A stretch of DNA of 55,351 nucleotides from assembly GCF_000485595.1 (NCBI RefSeq), contig NW_014577722.1, positions 80,929 through 136,279 on the forward strand. Reading direction: 5' to 3'. The DNA comes from Priapulus caudatus. Its lineage: Eukaryota > Priapulida > Priapulimorpha > Priapulimorphida > Priapulidae. The position numbers were made by a program, and so were the translations under genes. Positions within the stretch are counted from its first letter, which is position 1, and the number at the start of each line of letters is the position of its first letter. Positions 45,721 through 55,254 of this stretch are shown here, piece after piece. The notes below the pieces were generated by a model. That model searched no databases. It saw only the letters and a list, made by a program, of their open reading frames with translations, and had not been told where the DNA came from.

Positions 45721-46031
45721 GGACCGAGCGGCGGCAGCGGCTGGGGAGACATGACACCATAGTATCACCGCCGACTTCGTCGCAGGGGATACAATTACTT
45801 TCTTAACAATCTAACAGTCCGTAAAGCACAAAACCAAATTGAGATTGTCTATACATCTATTAGTCTAAATAATATAATTAATAAGTGCAATTGTAGTGTT
45901 ATGAAGTCACGTATCCAATAACTCACTCTAATCATAGCATACTTTCCGAGAGAGAAGATATATATTCACATGACGTTTACCAATACAAACTGGTGATGCT
46001 GAAGCTGGCTTGACAGTACACACAAGCTGGT

Positions 46032-46077
46032 CTAGTATGAAGAAATGTATGTGTTTGCATCAAAAGGTTCCAGGTAC
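46032..46077 (-). CDS. HEAT-repeat gene last exon and stop
   Basis: Acceptor CTTTTTCAG; encodes YLEPFDANTYISSY then TAG. The splice restores a Lys codon. It is short, but the phase, the acceptor and the absence of any longer alternative support it. Confidence 0.75.
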
Positions 46078-49000
46078 CTGAAAAAGTTACAGCATCATAC
46101 TGAATGAATGATACATAAATAGCTAACACATACTTGTGTGTCACATAATTACTTGTGGCAATATGACTGTAGGCGAGCCAATTAGTGGCTATAATGACTA
46201 GGCAGAACATACTTGGGGTTGAAGTTCTCCACTCTGGCTCTGAGAATGCTTGGTCCCAGCAATTTGCTCAGCTCATTCAGACATGTACTGGCTGCGCTTG
46301 ATGCCAGAGCATTGTCACACGACTGCAACAATATGATAGTAAATGACCACCGACTTGACGTTTGTTTCAATCACTAATTCAATCAAATTATTCAAATGAG
46401 AACAGCATGAATGTGAGCATTCAACACATAAATATTTCAGCATTTAATTGCAAGCATTCGTGTACATACCAGCGCATAGAAGACTGGGTCTAAAAACAAC
46501 TCCAGGTGGGTTTTGAATATCTTCTTTCCTACCCCTTTTGCAATTATTGGAAGCTGAAGAAAATATAAAGAAAATAAAAAAATTGAGATGGAACCAGAGA
46601 ACAGTAATAGTATCATATTAACTGCTACTTTTTATACCCTACTTGAGTCACTGGCCTTACCACACCCTCTAATTTCATTATCTTTGCATTTGGCAGATTT
46701 TCTTTGAATATATTTTCCTAACAATGATAGCAACTTCTGATAATAACACTAGATTGAAAGCACCAGGCATATAAATTCACCTGCTTGCACAATGACTCGA
46801 GAAAAACGTAGTGCTGGTGATAGTGATGTAGTCCACTGGCCTTGGCCAGCACAGGTAGCAGATCGAATACTTCTTTGCTGCATTCTGATATACTTGCCAG
46901 TTCCGCCATCATGTGAACACAACTTCAATGAAGAAAGGACAGGCGTGAGCAAGAAATGTCTACTGCTAGTTCATATGCTCAGTTGCACATAAATCATTAT
47001 ATTCGAAAATAGAGGCATTCCTGTAGAACTGGGGACATGGACACACTTTTACAATACATACAGTTATGTTTAATTAAAAACTATAATAAAAGTAAACATG
47101 CAACTGTTGTTGGCATTGAGACATTCATTACCCATCTCCGACTTCCCATGGCTCCGGGGGTCTACGAAACTGATGGTCCATGCAGCCACCAGCTCTCATC
47201 TTTGGTGCAAGAGAGCCACAGGAGTACATCTGAGTAAACCAAAAACATACACGGAATCATATAACTTTACCAAGTAGAAACGACTACGTTCAGTTGCCTG
47301 TTCATAAAACTATCAAACTTCAAAAGTACCTGTTGTATTCGCTACTGAAAATTACTTACAAGTTGATTGGAATGAAGCTCAGGATCATTGTCTCTAGCTC
47401 GTTTTGCAACTCCAAATGTGGCGGGACCTTTTTCCAGTCCACCATACTTCTCTTGTGTCTCTTCCTGCATCTTGACATTCTCTAAGCCCTCCGTGATCTT
47501 GCAAATAACTTTCTCTATGGCTTCGCACTCTATGGAAATCATTCAAATAGATAAAATAACACACCACATTATCATACAGCCATTATACCATTGTTTAACG
47601 ACTGATAAAAAGTATGAAATATTCTAACCAGACGGGGTGACACATGTTGACATCTATGGGCAATTAAACGAAAATCAGATTTTAGAGTTACTTTAGAGCA
47701 TGAAGAGGAAATAAAACTGAATCTTACTGTAGACGCGGACAATGTTTGCCAGTGCTGATGCTGCCCCCTGTCTGACAGATGGGATTACGTCAGATAGATT
47801 CGAAAAGAAGAGTGGATACAGTTGACAAAGGTATGGCTTAGATTCATCCGGGAAGCAGAATATGAAGTTGCCACACGCAAGACACGCGGCTGGAATAAAC
47901 AAATAATCATAATGTTACCCTGTTGAGTTTTTATGTTTAAAAACAATACATATGATAATAGAAATATGTACGAATATAATGTATTTGAGGAATCGGTATC
48001 ATTACGTACATTTGAGTTCTAGAATGTTCCTCTTGAAAATTATATACACACAGGAATTAAAATTAACATATTTCTGCTTTTCTAATATCTGCTGCTGGAA
48101 TAGTAAAAGAGATCAATTGTGTGGTCAATGATATATCCAGGTAGATGTGATATCAACTAGTGTATGTGGTGAATCAGTACACGGTGTGTGCTTACCATCA
48201 CGTACAGGCCAACTGTCATCATTGAAGCAGACGAGTAAGGCATCAAGTAGAGGAGGAACAAAAGGTCTTACAGCATCCTGCTTGATCTAAAACCCGAGAC
48301 ATAAAAGTTAACACAGAACCAGTTAAGCATGAATACAAACAAGCCAATTTGAAACTTCATATAATTTTTAGTCTTTTGCAGTTTATATTCATGATATGCA
48401 GATCAATTACATTGTAATGTATTCTAATTGTAAAAGTAATTGTTATCATTGATTATTTGTTTCTTCACAGCAAGTAACTGCAAAATGGTTTATTGTTGCA
48501 TGGAACTGTCATCACACAGTACAGTTAGCCTAGTTGATAATTAAAATGTCATAGTTATGTTATATGTCACGATAGATGGCAGCACTGGCTGTTACATACT
48601 CTACGAGTTCTGTATCTAATTGCGTATCCGTAGTACGAAACTACGACATGGTGTCAGAAATGGGATCAGGAACAACTCGTCAGTAGTATGTACTCAGCAT
48701 ACCAGTCGCATAGTTGACAATTATATCACTAGAACAGTGTTAATATTATCACGAGTGTGACAACGTAGCTGAGATATCAACGTGCTCATTGTTTACGCTG
48801 CAATGGCGGAATTGGCAAGAATACCGTGTTTCCTAGAATGGACTGGCCTTCACCTGATGCGCTGCAAGCATTCAAGAAATTCAGGAAAATGTGTGAGCTT
48901 TACTTCGACGGACCACTCAAGAACAAAAGCGAGACAGAGAAAATCAGCTATCTGCAGATATGGACAACAGGCGACGAGGGTATGGAGCTCGTTTCCACGT

Positions 49001-52000
49001 GGAATTTAACAAATGATGAAAAGAATCAGCTCAGTACTGATTGGAGAAAATTTGGGGAGTTCGTTGGACCCAAGAGCAACTTTCGCTTGGCTAAATACAA
49101 ATTATGCACATTGAGAAAGGAACCTGGTGAGTGTGTAGATCTCTCCCTGAAGAAAATATGCACTCTAGTCAACGAATGCAAGTTCAGTAATGCTAACGAA
49201 CACATTATTGACACTCTAATTTTTGGCTGCAACAATCCCCGTGTTCAGGCAAAGTTGCTGGAATACGATGACACTCTAACTCTTGATAGAGCCATCGATG
49301 TTGCCAGAATGCTGGAAGCAACGAACAACCAGTTGCAAATTAGATGCACAGATACTAGAGTAGACGCAATGAAGCACATGGACCGTCCGCATCAAGCCCC
49401 ATCACACAAGTATCAGAGCAGACAGAAGAGTGTTTGCGGAAGCTGCGGCACCTTCCATGACCGATCTCAAAGATCGATGTGCCCTGCTTTCGGAACTAAA
49501 TGCAAAGCATGTGGCAAAAGTAACCACTGGCGATCTGTATGCCGCTCCTTCAAGACCGCGAAAGGAGGGCAAGGATTCAAGCCGAAAACTGGTTACCACC
49601 AAGCCAAAGACTCAAGGCCCAAGTACAAACAGGGTATATACATAGCTTAGCTTTAGCTACTATTGGCACTGGGCACAGTGATGACCGGCCAGTTAGCACA
49701 CAACTGTACTCCACTGCAGATTGATAGTGTAAGATCCATCTACGATACACAGACAGTACTCAAGGTACACGTGAATTCTGGAGGATGCAACATGCCGTTG
49801 ATATGCAAAATTGACATGGGAGCAGAAGGAAACGTCATTCCGATTAGCACGTACAAACAGCTGTGTCCAGACCAACGCTGCGACTCTAATGGTACAATCA
49901 TCGGATTAACACCATCTGATACTAAGATTACTGCATTTGGATGTCAATCCATACAGCACTACGGTACATGTATGCTCACCCTCACTCACAATGGATGCTC
50001 CAATGCATACCCATTCCATGTAGTCAATGCTGATGGACCAACTATCTTGAGTCTCCCTACATGCCGGGATATGAAGCTAGTTACGCTGAACTACAGCATT
50101 ACTACGCAACAAGACACAACAGCTACACAGGAGACTACAGGTGATCCTGCTGCTAAAGCTGAACTACTGCGTCAACACAAGGATTGTTTCGAAGGCATCA
50201 GGTGTTTCAAAGGTGAATTTCACGCCACCTCCGACCCCACAGTGCCACCGGTGATACATACACCACGGCGAGTTCCAGAGGCATTATCCCCAGGTGATTC
50301 TGTATGTGTACTAGATCCCCACAGCCATCACTGGGAACCTAGAATGGTGAAAACCAATGAACATAATCGCTCCTATGTTGTGGCGACAAATGGAAGCAGA
50401 TTCAAGCGGAATCGATGCCAGTTGCACCGTACAGGAGAAAGCTTCAGTAGCGGCCAGGCAGACATCGCATCAGAGAATGCACCAGTTCTCCCATCGACTG
50501 ATTCTCTGCCTACTGAGAGCGTATCGCAGGAACGCACTTCACCTCCAGCTACCCCCGATTCACCTCCAGCTACCCCCGATTCACCTCCAGCTACCCCCGA
50601 TTCACCTCCAGCTACCCCCGATTCACCTCCAGCTACCCCAGCCAGAAAAGTGAAGCCATCTGAAAGACTAGACTTATGAACATTTTCTGTAGAGCCATAT
50701 CATTGTTTTTACACAGTACTGTATTCGTGAAATTTGAGTTCAATTTTAACCTTCAGAAAGAAAGGGATGTCATTGTTGTTATGTGTAACAATAGATGGCA
50801 GCACTGGCTGATATAGTGAGGCAAGCATGGTTCTGCTAAATAGACGTACTTGTTACATAATCTACGAGTTCTGTATCTAATTGCGTATATATGTAGAACG
50901 AACCTACGACATAAAACATTTTGTGAATTACAGTTGAACATAACCATATTGTAACAAGTTTTCTGTTACACACGAAATATATTATAAATGTTGAGCATTT
51001 GCCATCCCACAATGTGTAAACAGTGTACCTTTGAGCCTAGTTCAGCTATGCATGCACATGCAGCCTCTCTCACAGCATGGTTGTCAGCCTTTGTCTGTGC
51101 TATGTAGTATTCTTGCTAAAAGAAATCATGCGAATCACAATTACTGCACATGCGGAATTGTGCATGTAACGTAACATTAACCAGAAGTTAAAACAGCATA
51201 GCTCAGTATACTGAAGATAATATGATTAATATTTAAATCAAAAGTTAACCTTACTGCCTTGCAAAAAATGTCTTACCACATCTGCAATATATTTTTCGAC
51301 TAGGTAGCAACCTTGGGTGTGTGCAATCTGCCGCCAAGTTTCCTGAGAGTAAATCCTTACTCCTTCTGCCACATAATACCTGCACAACAATATTAGAGAT
51401 AAACTCGCAGACTAATCGCTATCTATCTAAATAAACACCTGAACTTTTCCAGCATTTTGTACAAAGCTCACTAAAAATATTTACAACCTACCACTACTAA
51501 TCTCAACCAAATACCTAGTATCTTGTGCCTATAGTATAGCCAACCTGTGGGAAAAGAATGTGTACTAACTGTAGATAGCATACTGCACATGCTAGATGTG
51601 GAAACTCCGTCGCTGGGAATATTTAACTGGTGGCAATTGGACCTCTCAATTCACAATATTTTATTCCCAACATGTTTTAGTAGCTAGGTGTGCACCAACC
51701 ATAAAAAACTATTTCCATACACAATACCAGTAATGCAAGTTTGAGCATGAACATATCTATACAATGAACACACGAAAGATCACCATACAGCCTGTTCTAA
51801 CACTGTTTCATAATTTTCGACAATGGCCTCCATGTGCCACTCTAGGCTGCACCAGTGTGCAGTATGAATTAACACTGTTGACTCAAGTAGTCAAGTTGCA
51901 TCATTTCCAGTCTAGCATAGCAATGTATAATACTGTGACTTTAGAAATGCTGTAGACTTGACTCATCAATATTATTATACAATTATATTGTGCATGTACC

Positions 52001-54587
52001 AACCATTGGTACATAGAAATAAATGAATAGAAACCACAGTACTCTACTAATTCTACTTATTGTGTGCCATCTAGTGGTGCTTTACGAAAACTATGAAATG
52101 GCACCATTGCTGGAATAGCTAGTATAGCTGATAGGGTCTATGTCTCCCTGGGTACCAATTAAAAAAATACACGGGGGCTCGGGGCGATTTAGCCCCCGAA
52201 ATGCCAAAAAGAGCCCCGGAAATGCCAAAAAGAGCCCCCGTAAATTTGCATAGAGTTCAATGCAAACCAAATTTTAGAGTGCTATTTCATGCACGCGAGT
52301 TTGAAAAGTAGCCCCCGAAAAATAAATAATATTTTTTTCCCTGTGGGTACTGCCGGACACTCCGGCTGCTGTTGTCAATAAGTTAAAATTTAAATCCTCC
52401 CCGCGCCTATGTGGCGCATAGGGCGGTGCCTATCGCCGTTTCCTTAACCCGAGGCCACGCAGCTGCTTTCACAGTAAATACTACAGCGAGGGGTTAGTCC
52501 ACTGGTAGCACTGCAAGTTAACTTTCCACGATCTATCTCTATTTGCTGAGTGCTAAGCAGAGAAGCAGTGTGTACAATTTTAAATGTCTTTGGTATGACC
52601 CGGCCGGGAGTCGAACCCCCGACCTTCTGCATGCGAGGGGAGCACTGTTGTCAATAACAACAATCAATAATATCAACAATCAACAATCAACAAACAATCA
52701 TGGCAGCAACAATAACAGACGTTAGTAGCAACATTAGTAACAGCAACAACAACAGCAGCCGCAGTGTTTGGCAGTACCCAGGGAGACATAGACCTTATGA
52801 GCGCTAGTATAGTGGTCTGTTAGATATACAGTATATATATTATTCATGGTATGTTCATGTGTATTATCTTACACCTGATAATATACGTTCATAGTTCTTA
52901 TAACTTATACTAATTACCTGTTGAGACACATTTTCGGCAGTAGTTTTGGGAAGAACAGCTCTCGCTCCTTTTCACCAGGTAGGCTCAACATGAACTTTCT
53001 CGTTGCTATCGACGCCGCTAGCCTCACCTGCCACAATCAGTCCATCATAACCACTGCACACACACACACACCATTAGTCTATTCTTATTCCAGTGTACTG
53101 CCTCCAAAGATTCCAACATACAGTATAACTCGCATAAGTCGAAACTAATGGGACCAGCATATTTGTGCCAACTTACGAAAATGATGACATACGCGGAAGT
53201 CATCATTTTGTCGACTTATATGTAGGGCTCCCCTCCCAGGAGCCGGTCACCCCTAAACAGTCATAAACATTCTCCACACACGATGTCAGTTCGCGCCACA
53301 TACATGGAACAATTGGGTCCATACAGCAATCAACACCGCTGCTGGCCATAACGCACGTACATCGTACGCACTAGCGGCAAGCGCGGCACACGCTGGCTAT
53401 CTGTAACACCCGCTGTTGATTACATGTTTGGACATTGCAGGACATTTGTGGTGCACATCTGCCAAATTTTCTTGGAACACTTCCTGAAAAAATACGGTAA
53501 TTCCGCGAGGCTGTGCTCTGGAACAAACTAGTTAGTATAGCAGAATTTTCAGGGAGTCACACAGGCTCCTGCAACTCGCACATCCCCTAGACTGTACACT
53601 GCACCATCGGCATTTCAGATGACAACTTAAGCGCGGCACACACGTGAGTAATTTTACTCAAGTAAAATTATGCATGCGTCAAAATACTCAATGAAAATCC
53701 ACCGCACACGTGAGTATTTTGATGCATGCAACATTTTCCTTGAGTAAACTTACTCACATGTGCGCCGGGCTTTACATATGGGAAATTACTGTTGTTTGTA
53801 TTACATGGGACCTGTCTGAGGGCGACGACTTGCACATAATGATGGCTTATAAAAGATGACTTAGGCGGGGCTATTCCAATGGATTATGAGAAAATCGGGA
53901 CTTTGACTTCCATGACAACTTAGGCGAATTAACGAGTTAGACGATGACGACTTATGCGAGTTTTACACTATTACACTTCAGTTGAACATGGTTTATTTCC
54001 AATATAAAAATTGACACTTCCTTAACTATATGCAAAGGATAGCTTTTATCATCAACAGAAATCAGACATCAAAGTACTGCATATTTAAATATTTTGTGTT
54101 GTCCCTGCAATGTCTTTGACATTCTGATACACTGATGGATGAAATAATTGGTGGTGTAGAATGTAGAACAACACAAACGAGAGGTTTATGCCATACCTGA
54201 CTCCAATTGTCAGCCAAGCCCAAAGCAAGATAGTCTGCAAATTGGTCGCCATGTTGGTAGACAGCATTGTCCGTCTTTAATGTCACACCTGAATGAGCAC
54301 AATATCTTTATATGTGAACAGCATGCAAATGTGCATGTAGATGTAATTAAGTAAGCGTGTAGAGTGTCTCATGCAAGACATAAAAGCTACATGTAGGAAC
54401 TATACCAATTATCTACCCACCATCGGTACCAACTCCAACGCTGACGAGTGCAGCACACACTTGGTATCCAGTCTCTCTCACAAAGCGATTTGTATGCTTT
54501 AGAACACTGAACACCAGATCTAGCAATGCCTGGTCTACACACGGATTGAACCGGTGACCACATCCTTCTATACATGCCTGAAGACAC
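46032..54587 (-). CDS. HEAT/ARM-repeat protein, C-terminal part (13 exons, 5' end outside window)
   Basis: Thirteen exons with consistent phases encode 486 C-terminal residues. They are 54421-54587, 54197-54288, 52918-53027, 51277-51379, 51029-51115, 48196-48286, 47728-47889, 47360-47529, 47132-47229, 46781-46922, 46470-46553, 46213-46322 and 46032-46077. The protein is a string of amphipathic helix pairs with HEAT hallmarks: HAVREAACACIAELGSK, DDSWPVRDA, IPSVRQGAASALANIV, and FVRETGYQVCAALVSVG. Distinctive stretches include KARDNDPEL-like loop sequence (AKRARDNDPELH), GGCMDHQFRRPPEPWE and LELFLDPVFYAL. HEAT proteins are scaffolds or cargo carriers. I do not recognise the exact orthologue, so no symbol is given. 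The gene enters from beyond 55351. The intron between 48287 and 51028 holds an LTR retrotransposon, and the one between 53028 and 54196 holds nested short DNA transposons. Confidence 0.85.
46213..46322 (-). CDS. HEAT-repeat gene exon
   Basis: Acceptor TTGTTGCAG, donor GTATGT. Encodes SCDNALASSAASTCLNELSK then LLGPSILRARVENFNP; the last full helix pair of the protein. Confidence 0.86.
46470..46553 (-). CDS. HEAT-repeat gene exon
   Basis: Acceptor TTCTTCAG, donor GTATGT, phase 0 at both ends. Encodes LPIIAKGVGKKIFKTHLELF then LDPVFYAL. Confidence 0.85.
46781..46922 (-). CDS. HEAT-repeat gene exon
   Basis: Acceptor CATTGAAG, donor GTGAAT. Encodes CVHMMAELASISECSKEVFD then LLPVLAKASGLHHYHQHYVF. 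The next frame is also open, but only this one joins both neighbours. Confidence 0.84.
47132..47229 (-). CDS. HEAT-repeat gene exon
   Basis: Acceptor TTACTCAG, donor GTAATG chosen so that phase 2 joins the next exon. Encodes MYSCGSLAPKMRAGGCMDHQ then FRRPPEPWEVGD, a non-helical loop rich in Gly, Pro and Cys. Confidence 0.83.
47360..47529 (-). CDS. HEAT-repeat gene exon with acidic loop
   Basis: Acceptor TTCCATAG, donor GTAAGT. Encodes CEAIEKVICKITEGLENVKM, a charged linker QEETQEKYGGLEKGP, and AKRARDNDPELHSNQL. The linker is probably an insertion between HEAT repeats. Confidence 0.85.
47728..47889 (-). CDS. HEAT-repeat gene exon
   Basis: Acceptor TATTCCAG, donor GTAAGA. Encodes ACLACGNFIFCFPDES, LYPLFFSNLSDVIPSVRQGA and SALANIVRVY: the second half of one HEAT repeat and a full next repeat. 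Confidence 0.87.
48196..48286 (-). CDS. HEAT-repeat gene exon
   Basis: Acceptor GTTTTAG, donor GTAAGC. Encodes IKQDAVRPFVPPLLDALLVC then FNDDSWPVRD. It continues directly from the exon at 51029-51115 in frame when the 2.7 kb intron is removed. Confidence 0.87.
48547..48648 (+). repeat. Left LTR (shortened)
   Basis: 102 bases from TGTCATAG to CTACGACA. It aligns with the right LTR but lacks an internal stretch of about 40 bases, which contains AGGCAAGCATGGTTCTGCT in the right copy. Preceded by the TAAAA duplication. Confidence 0.85.
48649..48666 (+). other. Primer-binding site, tRNA-Leu type
   Basis: TGGTGTCAGAAATGGGAT begins immediately after the left LTR. It is complementary to the 3' end of a typical metazoan tRNA-Leu (16 of 18 positions by recall of the tRNA), the primer class used by Mag/SURL-type elements. 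Confidence 0.8.
48838..49650 (+). CDS. Retrotransposon gag-like protein
   Basis: A 270-residue open frame from ATG 48838 to TAG. The first part, from MDWPSPDALQAFKKF, is the helical capsid-like region of Ty3/Gypsy gag. The C-terminal nucleocapsid has a canonical CX2CX4HX4C knuckle (CKACGKSNHWRSVC, about residues 222-235). An atypical CX2CX3HX7C motif lies just before it. The tail is basic. An upstream ATG at 48803 (MAELARIP) is in another frame, so the original start may have been shifted. The frame is fully open, unlike the rest of the element. It packages element RNA in intact relatives. Confidence 0.82.
   Translation: MDWPSPDALQAFKKFRKMCELYFDGPLKNKSETEKISYLQIWTTGDEGMELVSTWNLTNDEKNQLSTDWRKFGEFVGPKSNFRLAKYKLCTLRKEPGECVDLSLKKICTLVNECKFSNANEHIIDTLIFGCNNPRVQAKLLEYDDTLTLDRAIDVARMLEATNNQLQIRCTDTRVDAMKHMDRPHQAPSHKYQSRQKSVCGSCGTFHDRSQRSMCPAFGTKCKACGKSNHWRSVCRSFKTAKGGQGFKPKTGYHQAKDSRPKYKQGIYIA
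49657..50679 (+). CDS. Protease plus pol-tail remnant, RT/RNaseH/IN deleted
   Basis: Open frame in the same register as gag, separated from it by TAG CTT TAG. The first ATG is at 49681. A retropepsin-like segment reads ICKIDMGAEGNVIPISTY; the catalytic Asp (about 49813) is present but the usual Thr of D-T-G-A is Met. After LLRQHKDCFEGIRCFKGEFH, typical of the start of the RT region, the frame passes near 50288 straight into SPGDSVCVLDPHSHHWEPR, typical of the pol C-terminus. The catalytic core is therefore missing with no frame loss. The end has five PPATPDS-like repeats. Probably not functional alone. Confidence 0.78.
   Translation, partial: LLLALGTVMTGQLAHNCTPLQIDSVRSIYDTQTVLKVHVNSGGCNMPLICKIDMGAEGNVIPISTYKQLCPDQRCDSNGTIIGLTPSDTKITAFGCQSIQHYGTCMLTLTHNGCSNAYPFHVVNADGPTILSLPTCRDMKLVTLNYSITTQQDTTATQETTGDPAAKAELLRQHKDCFEGIRCFKGEFHATSDPTVPPVIHTPRRVPEALSPGDSVCVLDPHSHHWEPRMVKTNEHNRSYVVATNGSRFKRNRCQLHRTGESFSSGQADIASENAPVLPSTDSLPTESVSQERTSPPATPDSPPATPDSPPATPDSPPATPDSPPATPARKVKPSERLDL
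50539..50643 (+). repeat. 21-base tandem repeat coding Pro-rich heptads
   Basis: Five head-to-tail copies of a 21-base unit (TCACCTCCAGC...CCCGAT), four near identical and the last altered. Each encodes SPPATPD in the pol-tail frame. Typical in-frame minisatellite growth. Confidence 0.9.
50755..50767 (+). other. Polypurine tract
   Basis: AGAAAGAAAGGGA directly precedes the TGTCAT start of the right LTR, the expected plus-strand primer position. Confidence 0.75.
50768..50911 (+). repeat. Right LTR
   Basis: 144 bases from TGTCATTG to CTACGACA, followed by the TAAAA target duplication. It is longer than the left LTR and so closer to the original form. Confidence 0.85.
51029..51115 (-). CDS. 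HEAT-repeat gene exon
   Basis: Acceptor CTTTTAG, donor GTACAC. Encodes QEYYIAQTKADNHAVREAAC then ACIAELGSK, the clearest single HEAT motif of the gene. The LTR element sits in the intron that follows it. Confidence 0.87.
51277..51379 (-). CDS. HEAT-repeat gene exon
   Basis: Acceptor TTGTGCAG, donor GTAAGA. Encodes YYVAEGVRIYSQETWRQIAH then TQGCYLVEKYIADV. Just right of the retrotransposon-bearing intron's next exon. Confidence 0.86.
52133..52795. mobile_element. Element Z copy 3 with nested insertions
   Basis: AGGGTCTATGTCTCCCTGGG at the left and CCCAGGGAGACATAGACCTT at the right. The interior is not telomeric. It holds a GCCCCCGAAATGCCAAAAAG repeat (52165-52325), a tRNA-derived SINE and a CAA-rich tract. 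Lies in a HEAT-gene intron. Confidence 0.65.
52440..52655 (-). repeat. tRNA-derived SINE, 5' truncated
   Basis: On the minus strand, CTCGCATGCAGAAGG (anticodon-arm-like), then GGGGGTTCGACTCCCGGCC with a clear B box (GGTTCGACTCC), then GGTCATACCAAAGACATTTA and a body to about 52440. The D-arm/A-box half is missing. Too incomplete to be a tRNA gene. Confidence 0.65.
52918..53027 (-). CDS. HEAT-repeat gene exon
   Basis: Acceptor GTGGCAG, donor GTAATT. Encodes VRLAASIATRKFMLSL then PGEKERELFFPKLLPKMCLN: a typical HEAT helix with VRLAAS start and a second helix rich in Leu. Confidence 0.86.
53121..53969. mobile_element. Pogo/Tigger-like miniature element
   Basis: CAGTATAACTCGCATAAGTC at the left, after TA, and GACTTATGCGAG...TTTTACACT at the right. 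The terminus resembles pogo-type CAGT...CTCG repeats with TA target. No transposase frame. Contains another nested element at 53629-53772. Located in a HEAT-gene intron. Confidence 0.7.
53629..53772. mobile_element. Nested 144-base inverted-repeat element
   Basis: AAGCGCGGCACACACGTGAG and its near complement CTCACATGTGCGCCGGGCTT bound the element, and TTTTACTCAAG / CTTGAGTAAA extends the arms. An internal pair AAAATACTC / GAGTATTTT makes a second fold. Confidence 0.8.
54197..54288 (-). CDS. HEAT-repeat gene exon
   Basis: Acceptor CATTCAG, donor GTATGG. Encodes GVTLKTDNAVYQHGDQFADY then LALGLADNWSQ; phase 1 entry and phase 0 exit agree with both neighbours. Confidence 0.85.
54421..54587 (-). 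CDS. HEAT-repeat gene, first exon visible in window
   Basis: Acceptor GATTGCAG, donor GTGGGT. Encodes CLQACIEGCGHRFNPCVDQA then VFSVLKHTNRFVRETGYQV, a HEAT helix pair. The upstream exon must lie beyond the right edge, since none is readable in 54600-55351. Confidence 0.85.
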
Positions 54588-54849
54588 CTGCAATCACAAA
54601 CATATATAAGATTGGTTATTACATTTGATTGCAAACAAATAACCATTTCTACGTGAAATACATACGAAAATCCCACTACAGATCTGGCGGTTTTTAGTAT
54701 TCTTGGTTTTGAGAAACTATAGTATAGTATAGTTTTGAAAACTTTTACTGAATGTATCCTACTGCTGTGAGGCATCCCAATGAGAACATGTTATACCACA
54801 TATTAGCCATTCCACGTAAGTGTATACCAGCCTAAAAAATACTTTTTTT

Positions 54850-54899
54850 ATTACGAGAGCTCTTTTTTGATTTTGTATGAAAAAAAGAGCTCTCGTAAT
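54850..54899. repeat. Short hairpin
   Basis: ATTACGAGAGCTCTTTTTT and AAAAAAGAGCTCTCGTAAT around a 12-base loop. Confidence 0.85.
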
Positions 54900-55254
54900 T
54901 TTGTTTACGGGAGCTATTTTAAGCTTGGCCAGAGCTACTTTTTCATAGCATGATTTTGTTAAAATTTTCATCATTTTGATGCACTGACTCTAATAATGTC
55001 TCAGAAGCCAGAAATTGTGTCTAATTATCGTAAAGGTGTTTCCCAAACAAAAGTCATGATTATGCTTTGGCGAAATCGACGAGGTCACAAATTATTCCTA
55101 ATGGTGACAAAATCACGGAGGCCGGGTTTACATGTTGCTGTATGCATGTTGTGTACAAAGTGTGACTGCATGCACTGATTGTCTCATTCGCATTGTTTTT
55201 TAATTCAAATCTCGTTATGTCTAGCCATTCAATAAAAAAACTTGCTTGCCCGAA

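Larger units (their letters stand above)
48547..50911 (+). mobile_element. Non-autonomous Ty3/Gypsy-type LTR retrotransposon lacking RT and integrase
   Basis: Complete insertion in a HEAT-gene intron, opposite to that gene. It has LTRs at 48547-48648 and 50768-50911 (both TGTCAT...ACGACA), a primer site, a polypurine tract and a TAAAA target duplication at 48542-48546 and 50912-50916. The left LTR lacks about 40 bases present in the right one. Inside are an intact gag-like frame and a protease region. The sequence then jumps from the start of the RT region directly to the C-terminal tail of pol, removing the RT, RNase H and integrase core. The Mag/SURL-like primer site and the CCHC gag point to the Ty3/Gypsy group. 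It could move only with enzymes supplied by a relative. Confidence 0.88.

Noticed and set aside
52590-52640. Functional tRNA gene
   Set aside because: Only the T-arm/B-box half and part of the anticodon arm are present; the D-arm and acceptor pairing are missing, and the body continues like a SINE.
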